DNA from: Frankia sp. AgB32
GTDB lineage: Bacteria; Actinomycetota; Actinomycetes; Frankiales; Frankiaceae
Length of the DNA: 64,000 nt
NCBI RefSeq assembly: GCF_023243045.1
Contig: NZ_JALKFX010000007.1
Coordinates: forward strand, 1-64,000
Reading direction: 5' to 3'
A program made the translations under genes and the position numbers. Numbering within the stretch: the stretch's first letter is position 1; every line of letters begins with the position of its first letter. The notes beneath the pieces were generated by a model. The model was not told the origin of the DNA, ran no database searches, and saw only the letters and a list, made by a program, of their open reading frames with translations. Positions 1 through 9,936 of the stretch are shown one piece after another.

Positions 1-75
1 CGGTGCGCGCCCATCTCGGGGTTCTGTACGGCACCGATACCGATGACTGGCAGCTGGTCGCCCGCTACCCGGTCG

Positions 76-120
76 CCCCCCCCCGCCCCCCGGGGGGGGC
101 CCCCCCCCCCGCCCCCCCCC
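76..120. repeat. Homopolymeric C/G tract
   Basis: This stretch is nothing but runs of C (9, 6, 11 and 9 long) broken by single G's and one run of eight G's. Such a run is unusual even in a GC-rich genome. The 75 bases before it read as ordinary coding sequence on the plus strand (frame beginning at base 3, ending around ...WQLVARYPV), so a gene tail probably runs into the tract and is lost. It may be a low-quality or mis-assembled stretch rather than biology. Confidence 0.6.
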
Positions 121-142
121 GACGGACTCGTCCCGGCACGTT

Positions 143-697
143 TCAGCCAAGCCACAGAACGCGCAGGACCGTGAGGGTGAGCCACCGCCCCTCGATCGTG
201 TAGAGGATCACTCCTCGTCCCCGGTCGTAGCTCGTCGTCCACTGGTCGGTGCGCTTGTCGCAGGTGCCGATTCGAGGGTCCCGCAGGAGCTGGTGGAGCA
301 TCTCGTCGAGCCTGGCGCGGGGGTTGACCGGGAGGCTGCCGCGTTGCTCGCGGGCATGGTCGACCCAGCGAGCCGCGAAGGCGGGCATCAGGCGATGCGC
401 GAGCCGTGGGGGTGTTCGGCCGGGGGGCCAGGTCTCGACGATGACGTTCGGGTCGCCCGCCTCGATGCGGCGGCGGTCCCGGTCCGCGCCAGCCTGGATC
501 TCGCTGTGCTCGTGGGTCAGGCGGACGAGTCGGGGTGATGATCTTCTGGGGCGGGTCGGGGCTGTCCGGTGCGCGACCGGTGGGGAGACGGTGCTGGCCG
601 CGCGGGGTAGAACCCAGGCATGGGGCGCCCAGGCGGATTCCGGCCATCGCGGCGGGACCGCGGGCGGCCGGGGGAGGGCGGCGCAGATGGCGGACAA
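143..697 (-). CDS. Hypothetical protein, start uncertain
   Basis: I do not recognise this 184-residue product. The last 125 residues look truly coding: codons are strongly G/C-ending on this strand, and the sequence is mixed alpha/beta-like with a conserved-looking end containing DKRTDQW, a tyrosine-rich strand and a hydrophobic terminus LTVLRVLWLG. The first 55 residues are rich in Pro, Arg and Ala and may not be translated; no ribosome-binding site is evident, and the only internal ATG would remove most of the protein. It is divergent from the DUF952 gene, with starts overlapping by about 11 bases. The small size and strand-rich C-terminus vaguely recall ParE/RelE-type proteins, but I see no antitoxin partner, so that is only a thought. 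Confidence 0.5.
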   Translation of the reverse strand: MSAICAALPRPPAVPPRWPESAWAPHAWVLPRAASTVSPPVAHRTAPTRPRRSSPRLVRLTHEHSEIQAGADRDRRRIEAGDPNVIVETWPPGRTPPRLAHRLMPAFAARWVDHAREQRGSLPVNPRARLDEMLHQLLRDPRIGTCDKRTDQWTTSYDRGRGVILYTIEGRWLTLTVLRVLWLG

Positions 698-1118
698 CGG
701 TGCGAACGGGGCGGGTGCGAACGGGGCGGGTGCGAACGGGGCGGGCGAGCAGATGATCTGCCATCTGGGCGGGCGGTCCGCGTGGGCGGTCGGGGCGGCG
801 GCCTACCGACCGGCGAGCCTCGGTACCGAGGGGTTCATCCACTTCTCGACGCCGCAGCAGGTCGCGGCCACGGCGAATCGGTTCTACCAGGGGCGGGGTG
901 ACCTGCTGCTCGTCGTCGTCGACCCCTCGCGGCTGCACGCGCCGCTGCGCTGGGAGCCCCCCGCCGAACCGGCCGGCGGGTCGAACGGCGCGCCGCCGGC
1001 CGCCGGGGAGCTGTTCCCGCATCTGTACGGGCCGATCGACGCGGGCGCGGTGGAGGCCGTCCTCCCGTTTCCGCCGGCGGCGGACGGCACGTTCGCCGCG
1101 CCGCCCGCCCTCTGGTGA
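687..1118 (+). CDS. DUF952 family protein
   Basis: The product is 143 residues. Residues about 23-143 match the DUF952 family: an MICHL start strand, a GFIHFSTPQQV motif, a strand LLLVVVDPSRL, and the late ELFPHLYGPI motif. The fold resembles small ADP-ribosyl-transferase-like domains, but the biochemical role is unknown. The start at 687 follows a purine-rich GGGAGGG. The first 22 residues contain three copies of a Gly-Ala-Asn-Gly unit encoded by a perfect 15-base tandem repeat (702-746), so the true domain may start at the ATG at 753. It stands alone and is divergent from the hypothetical gene before it. Confidence 0.8.
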   Translation: MADNGANGAGANGAGANGAGEQMICHLGGRSAWAVGAAAYRPASLGTEGFIHFSTPQQVAATANRFYQGRGDLLLVVVDPSRLHAPLRWEPPAEPAGGSNGAPPAAGELFPHLYGPIDAGAVEAVLPFPPAADGTFAAPPALW

Positions 1119-1264
1119 GATCGGCCCGGGTGCGACCGGTCAGCCGTGGCCGCGACGCGGATCGGCGCGGGGGCGCGTGGGAAGAGGGCTTCCTGTCTCC
1201 TCCACAGGCTTTCGCTGCGGAAGAGACGGCGCGGCCAGCCGCCGGTGGCGCGCGGGCGGACGGG

Positions 1265-1564
1265 TCAGTAGGAGACGCCGGCCGACTGGAGGAGCTGGGA
1301 GATGCGGCGGGCGAGGGTGATGTCGAGGTCGGTGACGCCGCCTACGGAGTGCGTCCAGACCGTGAAGGTCAGGGTGCCGGGGCCGCGGTCGATCGTCGGG
1401 TGGTGGTCCATCTCGTCGGCGGCCCGCATGACCTCGGTGGAGATGGCGTCGGCCTCGTCGCCGTCGACCATGATCTCCAGCTGGAGGCGGTCGGCGTCAC
1501 CGAGCCAGCCGGGGAGCGATACCAGCGTGTCGGCAACCTCGGCGGTGTCCAGTCTGGTCGGCAT
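1265..1564 (-). CDS. phhB: Pterin-4a-carbinolamine dehydratase
   Basis: This 99-residue protein has the usual length and signatures of the PCD/DCoH family, which dehydrates 4a-hydroxytetrahydropterin to recycle the pterin cofactor of aromatic amino acid hydroxylases. Visible features are the active-site stretch DEMDHHPTID (residues about 50-59) with the paired histidines, the strand TFTVWTHSVGGVT with the third conserved histidine, and the C-terminal helix LDITLARRISQLL. A purine-rich GAGAGGG lies 5-10 bases before the ATG. No hydroxylase is nearby, so its local role is unclear; these proteins are often free-standing in actinobacteria. Confidence 0.9.
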   Translation of the reverse strand: MPTRLDTAEVADTLVSLPGWLGDADRLQLEIMVDGDEADAISTEVMRAADEMDHHPTIDRGPGTLTFTVWTHSVGGVTDLDITLARRISQLLQSAGVSY

Positions 1565-1822
1565 GCTGCTGCCCTCTCTCGTCGTCCTCGTTCGTGCTCT
1601 TCGACGGCCCGGCGGCGCGGTGGGCGCGGGCCGGGATGACTCCGTTGCGTGCCTAGCCGATCGCGGTGCTCTCCCGTCGGCGGCGCGCCGGAGGGAGCCG
1701 TGCCGTACCTGTCACGGATGCCGCCCGCGGCCTGCCGCCCTCGGATGGCACCATCCGGTCCTCCGTCCCGATCCGCAGGGAACGCGTCCACGAACAGTCG
1801 GAGTCTGGGAGAGTCCGGCAGC

Positions 1823-2353
1823 ATGACTGCGGATGTACACGGCCCGGGTGCCTGTGCTCCTACCCCGCCGGTGCGCGGCGCAACGCGTGGCGGCCAGGCC
1901 GATGTTGCCGAGCCCACAGCCGGTTACGCTCCCGCGCCGGGACGGCTCGTGGTCGCCGCCGCGCTGCTGGACGACGCGGGCCGGGTGCTCGCCGCGCGTC
2001 GCCGCGAGCCACCGGCCTACGCGGGGATGTGGGAGTTTCCCGGCGGCAAGGTCGAGCCGGGGGAGGGCGCCCTGGACGCGCTGGTCCGCGAGTGCCGGGA
2101 GGAGCTCGACGTCGAGATCGAGGTCGGGCCGTGGCTCGGCGAGGTGAACCTGGCGCGGCCCGGCTGGGTCCTGCGGGTGTGGTTCGGTCGGGTCACCTGC
2201 GGCGATCCCCGGATAGTGGACCATGACGAGCTGCGCTGGCTGGCCGCGGCCGAACTGGACGACGTCGCCTGGATGCCCGCCGACGGCCCGCTGGTCGAGC
2301 GCCTGCGTGAGGTGCTGACCGGCGAGGATCCACTGGACTGGCCCGGCACCTGA
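1823..2353 (+). CDS. Nudix hydrolase (MutT-like)
   Basis: This 176-residue protein has a single Nudix domain in residues about 40-170, starting at [18 protein letters not shown]. The Nudix box reads [17 protein letters not shown] followed by REELDVEI. It keeps the catalytic R-E and E-E residues, but an Asp replaces the usual Gly near the end of the box. The WEFPGGK lead-in is typical of MutT-type 8-oxo-dGTP diphosphatases, which clean the nucleotide pool. The start at 1823 was chosen because the 58 codons upstream in the same frame do not look coding; the first 35 residues are a non-conserved leader. Substrate is not decided by the sequence. Confidence 0.85.
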   Translation: MTADVHGPGACAPTPPVRGATRGGQADVAEPTAGYAPAPGRLVVAAALLDDAGRVLAARRREPPAYAGMWEFPGGKVEPGEGALDALVRECREELDVEIEVGPWLGEVNLARPGWVLRVWFGRVTCGDPRIVDHDELRWLAAAELDDVAWMPADGPLVERLREVLTGEDPLDWPGT

Positions 2354-2497
2354 GCCGTCCGCCCTCGCCGGGGCCGGCCGATCGGGTCTGGCCGGGGCGG
2401 CCCCCGGCGATGCGGCCGTGGATGACGAACGGATGTGCTGGAGGTGTCCGGACCGGGTCGGGCAGTGGTGGCACGAGCAAGCCGGGGCGAGGGATCC

Positions 2498-2516
2498 GTA
2501 CCATGGGTTGTGGTAC
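2498..2516. promoter_or_regulatory. Short inverted repeat upstream of typA
   Basis: A perfect 6-base inverted repeat, GTACCA and TGGTAC, with a 7-base loop lies about 105 bases before typA. The hexamer TACCAT inside it also fits a -10 element. It could be a promoter or operator for typA, or chance. The rest of 2354-2620 shows no gene. Confidence 0.25.
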
Positions 2517-2620
2517 GAGCGTCGCCAGGCGGGCAGTGACCGCTGGCGGGCGCGCCGTCGTGCCGGGGCACCGCCCCATGTGCGGTGCCATTGTCCGTCT
2601 GTTGCGGGGTTGAGAGCCCC

Positions 2621-4480
<1,860 letters not shown>

Positions 4481-4496
4481 GCCAGTCCGTCCGTTC

Positions 4497-4530
4497 GTCC
4501 CCGCCCCCGGTCACGCCCGGGGGCGGGGAC
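4497..4530 (+). terminator. Terminator after typA
   Basis: A perfect 14-base-pair G/C stem (arms 4497-4510 and 4517-4530) with a 6-base loop begins 17 bases after the typA stop. There is no T tract, as usual for actinobacterial terminators. Confidence 0.8.
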
Positions 4531-4560
4531 GTCCGAGGTGGTTCTGTCGGTGGCGGGTCA

Positions 4561-4566
4561 TAGGGT
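4561..4566 (+). promoter_or_regulatory. -10 element of mshB (leaderless)
   Basis: TAGGGT lies 7 bases before the ATG at 4574 with no Shine-Dalgarno sequence between. That spacing would start the transcript at or next to the start codon. Confidence 0.6.
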
Positions 4567-4573
4567 CGGAAAC

Positions 4574-5515
4574 ATGACGCCCGACGCCGCGCAGCCGGCC
4601 CCGGCCCACCGTCCGCCGGCGACCCGCCGGCTGATGTTCGTCCACGCGCACCCCGACGACGAGGTCATCTCGACCGGAGTGTCGATCGCCTCCTACGCCG
4701 CCGCCCCGGACACCTCCGTGACCCTCGTCACCTGCACGCTGGGCGAGGAGGGCGAGGTGCTCGTCCCGGAGCTCGAGAACCTCCGCGCCGACCTCGGCGA
4801 CCAGCTCGGTGGCTACCGGATCGGCGAGCTGGCCGGCTCCTGCGCCGCGCTCGGCGTCACCGACCACCGATACCTCGGCGGCCCGGGCCGCTTCCGCGAC
4901 AGCGGGATGATGGGCACCCCGGCCAATGACCACCCGCGCTCCCTGTGGCAGGCCGATCTCGACGAGGCCACCGCCGAGCTGGTGCGGATTGTCCGTGATG
5001 TCCGGCCGCACGTGCTGGTCAGCTACGACTCGTTCGGCGGCTACGGTCATCCCGACCACATCCGCGCCCACGATCTCACCGCGCGGGCGTTCACCGATGC
5101 CGCCGACCCCGCCTTCGCCCCCGACGCGGGCCCCGCCTGGCAGGTCGCCAAGCGGTACGAAACCGCCCTGGCGCGCGCCTGGGCCCTCGAGGGCTTCGAG
5201 CACTTCCGCGGGTCGGACGCCCCGAACAACCCCTTCGCCGGGCTCGACAACCTGGACGACTTCCCGGTGCGCCTCACCGACGACGCCAAGCTCACCACCG
5301 AGATCGTCGCGCCGGAGTACTTCGACGCGAAGATCGCGGCGATGCGGGCGCACCGCACCCAGATGGCCGTCGACGGCTTCTTCTTCGCGCTCGCCGACGG
5401 CATCGGCCAGCGGGCCTGGGGTGCGGAGCACTTCGTCCTGGCCGCGGGCACCCGCGGCCCCGGCGCCGGCACCGACGGGCGGGAGACGGACTTCTTCGCC
5501 GGGGTGAGCCTCTGA
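4574..5515 (+). CDS. mshB: Mycothiol deacetylase MshB
   Basis: This 313-residue PIG-L/LmbE-family zinc deacetylase removes the acetyl group from GlcNAc-inositol in mycothiol synthesis, the actinobacterial thiol pathway. The zinc site is visible as AHPDDE (His26, Asp29) and the later HPDH motif near residue 155. [14 protein letters not shown] and the [16 protein letters not shown] loop are typical of MshB rather than of the mycothiol conjugate amidase. Length agrees with MshB (about 300 residues). The start is fixed by the TAGGGT hexamer 7 bases upstream. It is followed by an HtrA-like protease and a small membrane protein, an arrangement I recall around mshB in other actinobacteria. Confidence 0.93.
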   Translation: MTPDAAQPAPAHRPPATRRLMFVHAHPDDEVISTGVSIASYAAAPDTSVTLVTCTLGEEGEVLVPELENLRADLGDQLGGYRIGELAGSCAALGVTDHRYLGGPGRFRDSGMMGTPANDHPRSLWQADLDEATAELVRIVRDVRPHVLVSYDSFGGYGHPDHIRAHDLTARAFTDAADPAFAPDAGPAWQVAKRYETALARAWALEGFEHFRGSDAPNNPFAGLDNLDDFPVRLTDDAKLTTEIVAPEYFDAKIAAMRAHRTQMAVDGFFFALADGIGQRAWGAEHFVLAAGTRGPGAGTDGRETDFFAGVSL

Positions 5516-5547
5516 CCCGGGAGCGGGGCGGGGCCCGGGCGGGCCAT

Positions 5548-5563
5548 CCCGGCGAACGCCGGG
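5548..5563 (+). terminator. Hairpin after mshB
   Basis: CCCGGCG and CGCCGGG face each other with a tiny loop, 32 bases after the mshB stop. It is a plausible terminator or transcript-end stabiliser. Confidence 0.45.
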
Positions 5564-5635
5564 GAATCGATGCGAAGCCCTGCTCGTTTGTAACGCTGTA
5601 ATCCCCGTAAGGGAGGGTGCGGTCCGGGAGGTCGG

Positions 5636-6673
5636 ATGCACGTCAGCAACAGCGGACAGAACCCCATCGATCCCACTGATCCCAACCAGCCCACCGAGCC
5701 TCGCGTCGACCCGGTGCCCGGCCCGGCCGCCGAGACGCCGCTCGACGCCTACTCGGCCGTGGTCACCCGGGTGGCGGCCGAGCTCATCCCGTCCGTGGCC
5801 AGCCTGCGGGTGCGGACCAGCCGCGGCACCGGCGCCGGCGCCGCCGTGGTGTTCACCGACGACGGGTTCCTGCTCACCTCGGCGCACGTCGTCGAGGGCC
5901 ACCCGGGCGGCGCCGGCAGCCCGGCCGGGCTCGCCCAGTTCTCCGACGGCACCGAGCGCGACTTCGACGTCGTCGGCGCCGATCCCCTGTCCGACCTGGC
6001 CGTCCTGCGGACCCGCGGGGCGACCCCGCCGGCCGCTGTCCTCGGCGATGCTGCGGACCTGCGCGTCGGCCAGCTGGTCGTCGCGGTCGGCAATCCGCTG
6101 GGCCTCACCGGCAGCGTGACGGCCGGTGTCGTCAGCGCCCTGGGCCGCTCGCTGCCGACCAGGTCCGGCACGGCCGCCCGGATCGTCGACGAGGTGATCC
6201 AGACCGACGCGGCGCTCAACCCGGGTAACTCCGGGGGCGCGCTCGTCACCGCGGACGCCCGGGTGGTGGGGGTGAACACCGCCGTCGCCGGCGTCGGCCT
6301 GGGCCTCGCGGTCCCCATCAACACGACCACCCTGAAGATCCTCGGTGCGCTGATGCGGGACGGCCGGGTCCGTCGTGCCTACCTGGGCGTGGCCGGGGCG
6401 CGGGTTCCGCTGCCGCCGGCGGTCGCCGAGCGCACCGGGCAGCGGCACGGCGTCCGGCTGGCGGAGGTCGTCGTCGGCAGCCCGGCGGGCAGCGCGGGCC
6501 TGTTCACCGGTGATCTCGTGCTGTCGCTGGGCGGTCGGCCGGTCGTCACCCCGGGGGACCTGCAGCGGCTGCTGACGGAGACCACGATCGGGCAGCCGGT
6601 GGAGCTCACGGTCTGGCGGCGCGGTGCACTCGTCGACGTCATCGCCATTCCGCGGGAGCTCGTCACCAGCTGA
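5636..6673 (+). CDS. S1C trypsin-like serine protease with PDZ domain
   Basis: This 345-residue protein is an HtrA/DegP-type protease. The catalytic triad is visible as His84 (TSAHVVEG), Asp120 (LSDLAVLRT) and Ser199 (NPGNSGGAL). A PDZ domain fills residues about 240-340 with a LYLGV-like start (AYLGVAGARVPLP) and SPAGSAGLFTGDLVLSLGG. Unlike the sigE-linked HtrA at 57.7 kb it has neither a signal peptide nor a membrane segment; the first 38 residues are Pro/Asp-rich, so it is predicted to be cytosolic. A GGGAGG precedes the ATG, and a likely promoter (TAACGCT/TGTAAT) lies in 5590-5615. Its targets are unknown. Confidence 0.88.
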   Translation: MHVSNSGQNPIDPTDPNQPTEPRVDPVPGPAAETPLDAYSAVVTRVAAELIPSVASLRVRTSRGTGAGAAVVFTDDGFLLTSAHVVEGHPGGAGSPAGLAQFSDGTERDFDVVGADPLSDLAVLRTRGATPPAAVLGDAADLRVGQLVVAVGNPLGLTGSVTAGVVSALGRSLPTRSGTAARIVDEVIQTDAALNPGNSGGALVTADARVVGVNTAVAGVGLGLAVPINTTTLKILGALMRDGRVRRAYLGVAGARVPLPPAVAERTGQRHGVRLAEVVVGSPAGSAGLFTGDLVLSLGGRPVVTPGDLQRLLTETTIGQPVELTVWRRGALVDVIAIPRELVTS

Positions 6674-6715
6674 TCGGGGATGTGCCGCCGAGGTGGGATC
6701 AGCCGCCGGATGTCC

Positions 6716-6721
6716 TAGTGT
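6716..6721 (+). promoter_or_regulatory. -10 element (leaderless) of the 6728 gene
   Basis: TAGTGT lies 6 bases before the ATG at 6728, with no ribosome-binding site between. Confidence 0.5.
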
Positions 6722-6727
6722 CGAGAC

Positions 6728-7303
6728 ATGCCCCGTCCCGGTTCCGAGCCTCGCCGCACGCCGCCCCAGGCCCGGTCGCCGCGGCCGCCCGCCGCGGATC
6801 CGGCCGCCGGCGCGCGGACCGGCGGCCGCAGGAGCCCCGGTACCGCAAACCCCGAGGTCGGGACGTCCGCCGGCGTCGTCCCGGGTACCGCCGGGCGGGG
6901 CGCGGAACCCGAGCCCGGGCGGCTCTTCCTGGGCGCCGCGTACGTCCTGGGTGTGGTGCTGGGGCTGGGGCTTGGGCTCTACGGCGTTTTCCTCCTGCCG
7001 GCCGGGCCGGGCCTCGGCGGCACGGTGATCGCTGTGGGCCTGCTACTGGCACTGTTCGGCAACGCCGCGGCGGCGCTGCTGGTGCGCTGGCTGACCGGCA
7101 CGCGGCTCGGGCCGATGACCGTGCTGATCGGCTGGGTGCCGGTCGTGCTGCTGTTCTCGGCCGCCCGGCCGGAGGGCGACCTGCTGCTGCGCGCGAACGC
7201 GGCGGGCTACACGTTCCTGCTGGTCGGAGGCCTGAGCCCGGTGGTCGTGACGGCCGTCGGCAGGGCGCGGCGCGGGCTGACCGCCCTTCCGCCGCCGCGC
7301 TGA
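6728..7303 (+). CDS. Small integral membrane protein (DUF6113-like)
   Basis: This 191-residue protein has a 65-residue Pro/Arg/Gly-rich cytosolic leader and then four or five hydrophobic helices: YVLGVVLGLGLGLYGVFLL, an Ala/Leu helix around residues 98-120, MTVLIGWVPVVLLF, and GYTFLLVGGLSPVVVTAV. It ends in a basic tail. The layout fits the uncharacterised membrane proteins found next to mshB in actinobacteria (DUF6113 as I remember it). No catalytic motif is visible, and no function can be given. Confidence 0.75.
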   Translation: MPRPGSEPRRTPPQARSPRPPAADPAAGARTGGRRSPGTANPEVGTSAGVVPGTAGRGAEPEPGRLFLGAAYVLGVVLGLGLGLYGVFLLPAGPGLGGTVIAVGLLLALFGNAAAALLVRWLTGTRLGPMTVLIGWVPVVLLFSAARPEGDLLLRANAAGYTFLLVGGLSPVVVTAVGRARRGLTALPPPR

Positions 7304-7443
7304 GGACCTCGGCGCCACCGGTGGGCCGCAGCTCCGCGACCTGCCGCCGTTCGGATGAGCGGGGCCGCGGCGCGCTCGCTGTGCTCGATGTGCTCGATGT
7401 CACCGAACTCGTTGTCCGTGGGCGCCGCGTGGGATCGCGACGG

Positions 7444-7449
7444 TAGCGT
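7444..7449 (+). promoter_or_regulatory. -10 element (leaderless) of flavin reductase
   Basis: TAGCGT lies 7 bases before an in-frame GTG at 7457 with no Shine-Dalgarno sequence. This decides the start of the flavin reductase gene over the ATG at 7355. Confidence 0.5.
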
Positions 7450-7456
7450 GAAGCGG

Positions 7457-8023
7457 GTGGGAGGCCTGCCGCCAGAGATCCGCGCCGGGACGTCCGCCGT
7501 CCGGGCACCCCTGCAAGCGGGTGAGTTTCGCCAGGCTGTGGGCCGCTTCGCGACCGGCGTGACGGTGCTGAGCACCCTGGCGGGCGAGCGTCATCTGGGA
7601 ATGACGGCGAACTCGTTCGTATCCGTCTCCCTCGACCCGCTGCTCGTGCTCGCCAGCGTCCGCCGTGATGCGCGCTTCCACGACCCACTGCTCGCGGCGG
7701 GCGTCTGGGGTGTCTCGGTGCTGGCCGCCGACATGTCCGAGGCGTCCCGGTTCTTCGCGAAGCGCGCGCACGATCTGCCCGACCCGTTCGCGCGGTGGGC
7801 GCATGCGATCGGCCCCGAGACCGGCGTCGTTCTGCTCGACGGTGCGCTGTCGGTGTTCGAGTGCCGGACGGTCGCGACCCATCCCGGCGGGGATCACACG
7901 TTGGTCATCGGCGAGGTGGTGTTCCTCGACCGCCGGCACGAGGACGCCGGGCCGCTGGTGTTCTACCAGGGCGACTACGTCGAGCCCGTCGCCGTTCGGA
8001 CCGGTCCGAACGGCCCGGCCTGA
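7457..8023 (+). CDS. Flavin reductase family protein
   Basis: This 188-residue protein belongs to the flavin reductase-like (FMN-binding split barrel) family, which uses NAD(P)H to reduce flavin for partner monooxygenases. It begins its domain at EFRQAVGRFATGVTVLS and carries GMTANSFVSVSLDPLLVLASV (flavin phosphate and isoalloxazine contacts), FHDPLLAAGVWGVSVLA, and the late GGDHTLVIGEVVFLD with the family histidine. The chosen GTG start leaves a short leader of about 20 residues; earlier starts at 7355 or 7448 are possible. No monooxygenase partner lies beside it. Confidence 0.85.
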   Translation: MGGLPPEIRAGTSAVRAPLQAGEFRQAVGRFATGVTVLSTLAGERHLGMTANSFVSVSLDPLLVLASVRRDARFHDPLLAAGVWGVSVLAADMSEASRFFAKRAHDLPDPFARWAHAIGPETGVVLLDGALSVFECRTVATHPGGDHTLVIGEVVFLDRRHEDAGPLVFYQGDYVEPVAVRTGPNGPA

Positions 8024-8059
8024 CCCGGGCGCCGCGGCGCGGGTCCTCGCTGCCTGGCG

Positions 8060-9031
8060 TCAGTTGAGTCTGGCGCGGGCCGCGGCGGCGGCCTGGCGGG
8101 CGGCCGCGGCTGCGGTGGGCTCCACCGCGGCGACCGTGTCGGCGAAGGCCGTGAGGTCCCGCGCGCCGCCGAGGAAGTCGCCGAGGCGCACCCGTAGCTC
8201 GCCGCGTTCCCGGCGCAGGTTCGTCGGGTGATGCGGGAGCAGCAGCGACAGCTCGACCGCCCACAGCCGGGTGCGGGGGGCGTCCGTGCGAGCCCCGAGG
8301 ACCCGCACGTTGCCCAGGATGCGGGCCAGCACGTCGTGGGGCTCCATCGGCGCGAGCTGGCTCCGGTTGAACGCGGCACCCGCCGCGCGGACCTTCGCGG
8401 CGGCGTCGTGGATCGTCAGCAGCCGACCGGCGTCGTACGGATCGACGAGAACGTAGTCCTCGGGCGTGCCGACCGCCACGATGACGTGCCCGGGCAGGCC
8501 GACCGGGTAGGCGGCGACACCGAGCCGCCGGGCGACCTCCAGCCACACGACCGACAGCAGGATCGGCAACCCGCGCCGGCGGCGCAGCACGTCGGGCAGC
8601 AGGGAGGAACGCAGATCGGTGTAGTCCTCCTCGGAGCCGCCGAAGCCGGCGTCGAGCCCCAGCGCCTCGTGCAGGGCCTCGGCGGCGGACCGGGGCGTGA
8701 GCGAGCCGAAGCGGCCGACCTCACCGAGGCGCCCGACCGGATCGCCGCCGCTGCCGGCCTGGGCCGCCGCGCCACCGGTGCCGACGGCGGGTTGCGGGCC
8801 GGTGGACGAGCCGTGCTCCACCCGGGGGAAGCGGGGGGCCGTTCCGGCCCGGGCGGCCAACCTTGGCCGGGCCCGCGCCGCGAGGGTGTCGAGCAGGTCG
8901 AACGTGACGGCCGGGTCCTGGGTGTCGGCGCTGGCATCGGCCTCGGCGGCGAGCAGGTGGCAGGCGGCGGCCAGGTCGACGGGCTCCCGGCGGACGATCT
9001 CGGCGAACCGTCGGCGGCTGCGGTCGCTCAC
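8060..9031 (-). CDS. Transglutaminase-like (SirB1-type) protein
   Basis: This 323-residue protein carries a Transglut_core2/SirB1-type domain in residues about 115-320. It shows LHEALGLDAGFGGSEEDY, LLPDVLRRRRGLPILLSVVW, VARRLGVAAYPVGLPGHVIV and a DPYDAGRLL stretch. The classic transglutaminase cysteine is absent (LPILLSVVW), as in many members, so it is probably a non-catalytic or hydrolase-like relative. Residues 60-105 are a low-complexity Gly/Ala linker. Its start overlaps the stop of the SH3-like gene upstream by four bases, so the two are translationally coupled. The role is unknown; relatives are linked to ribosomal protein maturation only by annotation. Confidence 0.75.
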   Translation of the reverse strand: MSDRSRRRFAEIVRREPVDLAAACHLLAAEADASADTQDPAVTFDLLDTLAARARPRLAARAGTAPRFPRVEHGSSTGPQPAVGTGGAAAQAGSGGDPVGRLGEVGRFGSLTPRSAAEALHEALGLDAGFGGSEEDYTDLRSSLLPDVLRRRRGLPILLSVVWLEVARRLGVAAYPVGLPGHVIVAVGTPEDYVLVDPYDAGRLLTIHDAAAKVRAAGAAFNRSQLAPMEPHDVLARILGNVRVLGARTDAPRTRLWAVELSLLLPHHPTNLRRERGELRVRLGDFLGGARDLTAFADTVAAVEPTAAAAARQAAAAARARLN

Positions 9032-9468
9032 CTCGGCTCACCTCCCCGTAGGCGCTCCCCGTAGCCCGGGGATCCCGACTCCGGGTACCCCGTGTCCGTG
9101 TACGTCGCATCCGGCAGGGTCATAGGAGGAATTGTCGCGCGGTCCACCGGCTGGGTTCGGCCGAAGGTGGCGGGATTTGGCAGGTCGGCTGATGTCCCTG
9201 TACCGCTCAACTGACCATCGTCTGTGAGATTGGCGACTGCGCGTGACCGCCGCCTGGGCGGTCGGGCGGGGATAACGCGTGCCGCGACGAGGTCATCCTC
9301 GGTAATCTGAACAGCAGAACCTTCCGCCGTTTCGACCGTCAGCACGCGCGATGACCATGACCGCAGTGTCCCGAGCACGTCACTGAGAGGTACCGGACCC
9401 GGGATACGCCGCCGGATCATGACTCGCGCGCCGATGTCGGCCCGAGTGATGCGGACGACATACACCAC
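9028..9468 (-). CDS. SH3-like domain protein (acetyltransferase N-terminal fragment)
   Basis: This 146-residue protein begins with a domain (residues about 8-72: ADIGARVMIRRRIPG ... GSAVQITEDDLVAARVIPARPP) that I recognise as the SH3-like N-terminal module of an actinobacterial GNAT acetyltransferase (Rv0428c-like). The GNAT catalytic part expected after the PPRRRSR segment is missing; instead there are 70 residues of low-complexity, probably disordered sequence. It could be a domain reused alone or a decayed acetyltransferase. It is divergent from fdxA and coupled to the transglutaminase-like gene by an ATGA overlap, so it is probably still expressed. Confidence 0.65.
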   Translation of the reverse strand: MVYVVRITRADIGARVMIRRRIPGPVPLSDVLGTLRSWSSRVLTVETAEGSAVQITEDDLVAARVIPARPPRRRSRAVANLTDDGQLSGTGTSADLPNPATFGRTQPVDRATIPPMTLPDATYTDTGYPESGSPGYGERLRGGEPR

Positions 9469-9553
9469 CTGCGCACGCCCTTGCTGTCGACACGGAACGG
9501 TCCATGTCGATACTAGGGACTCAGTCGCCCGTGAGCCCGAGGAGGAACATCCG

Positions 9554-9877
9554 GTGACCTACGTCATCGCGGAGCCCTGTGTCGATGTCAAAGACAGGGC
9601 CTGCATCGAGGAGTGCCCGGTCGACTGCATCTATGAGGGCGGTCGGATGCTGTACATCCAGCCCGACGAGTGCGTCGACTGCGGGGCATGCGAACCGGTC
9701 TGCCCGGTCGAGGCCATCTACTACGAAGACGATGTTCCCGACCAGTGGAAGGGATACACCGACACCAACGCGAACTTCTTCGAGGAGCTCGGCTCGCCCG
9801 GCGGCGCCTCGAAGGTCGGCGCGCTCAGCTTCGACCCGCCGGCGGTTTCCGCGCTGGCCCCCCAGGGCGAGTCCTGA
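9554..9877 (+). CDS. fdxA: 7Fe ferredoxin
   Basis: This 107-residue ferredoxin transfers electrons through a 3Fe-4S and a 4Fe-4S cluster. Cysteines stand at positions 9, 17, 21, 25, 40, 43, 46 and 50, the pattern of Azotobacter-type 7Fe ferredoxins (CxxxxxxxCxxxCxxxC, then CxxCxxCxxxCP). The conserved DQWKGYTDTNANFF tail follows. The GTG start follows a textbook GAGGAGG at 9538-9544. A promoter-like TACTAGGG sits at about 9511. It lies just before dapC; fdx-dapC adjacency is common in actinobacteria. Confidence 0.95.
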   Translation: MTYVIAEPCVDVKDRACIEECPVDCIYEGGRMLYIQPDECVDCGACEPVCPVEAIYYEDDVPDQWKGYTDTNANFFEELGSPGGASKVGALSFDPPAVSALAPQGES

Positions 9878-9936
9878 GCGGCGCTGGGAGGCCGGGCAAC
9901 ACCCCCGGCGTCCTGCGGTCACCGGCTCGTTCCCGC

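Noticed and set aside
4511-6448. A 645-residue minus-strand ORF opposite mshB and the HtrA-like gene
   Set aside because: Antisense shadow; Arg/Gly/Asp-rich composition with no domain.
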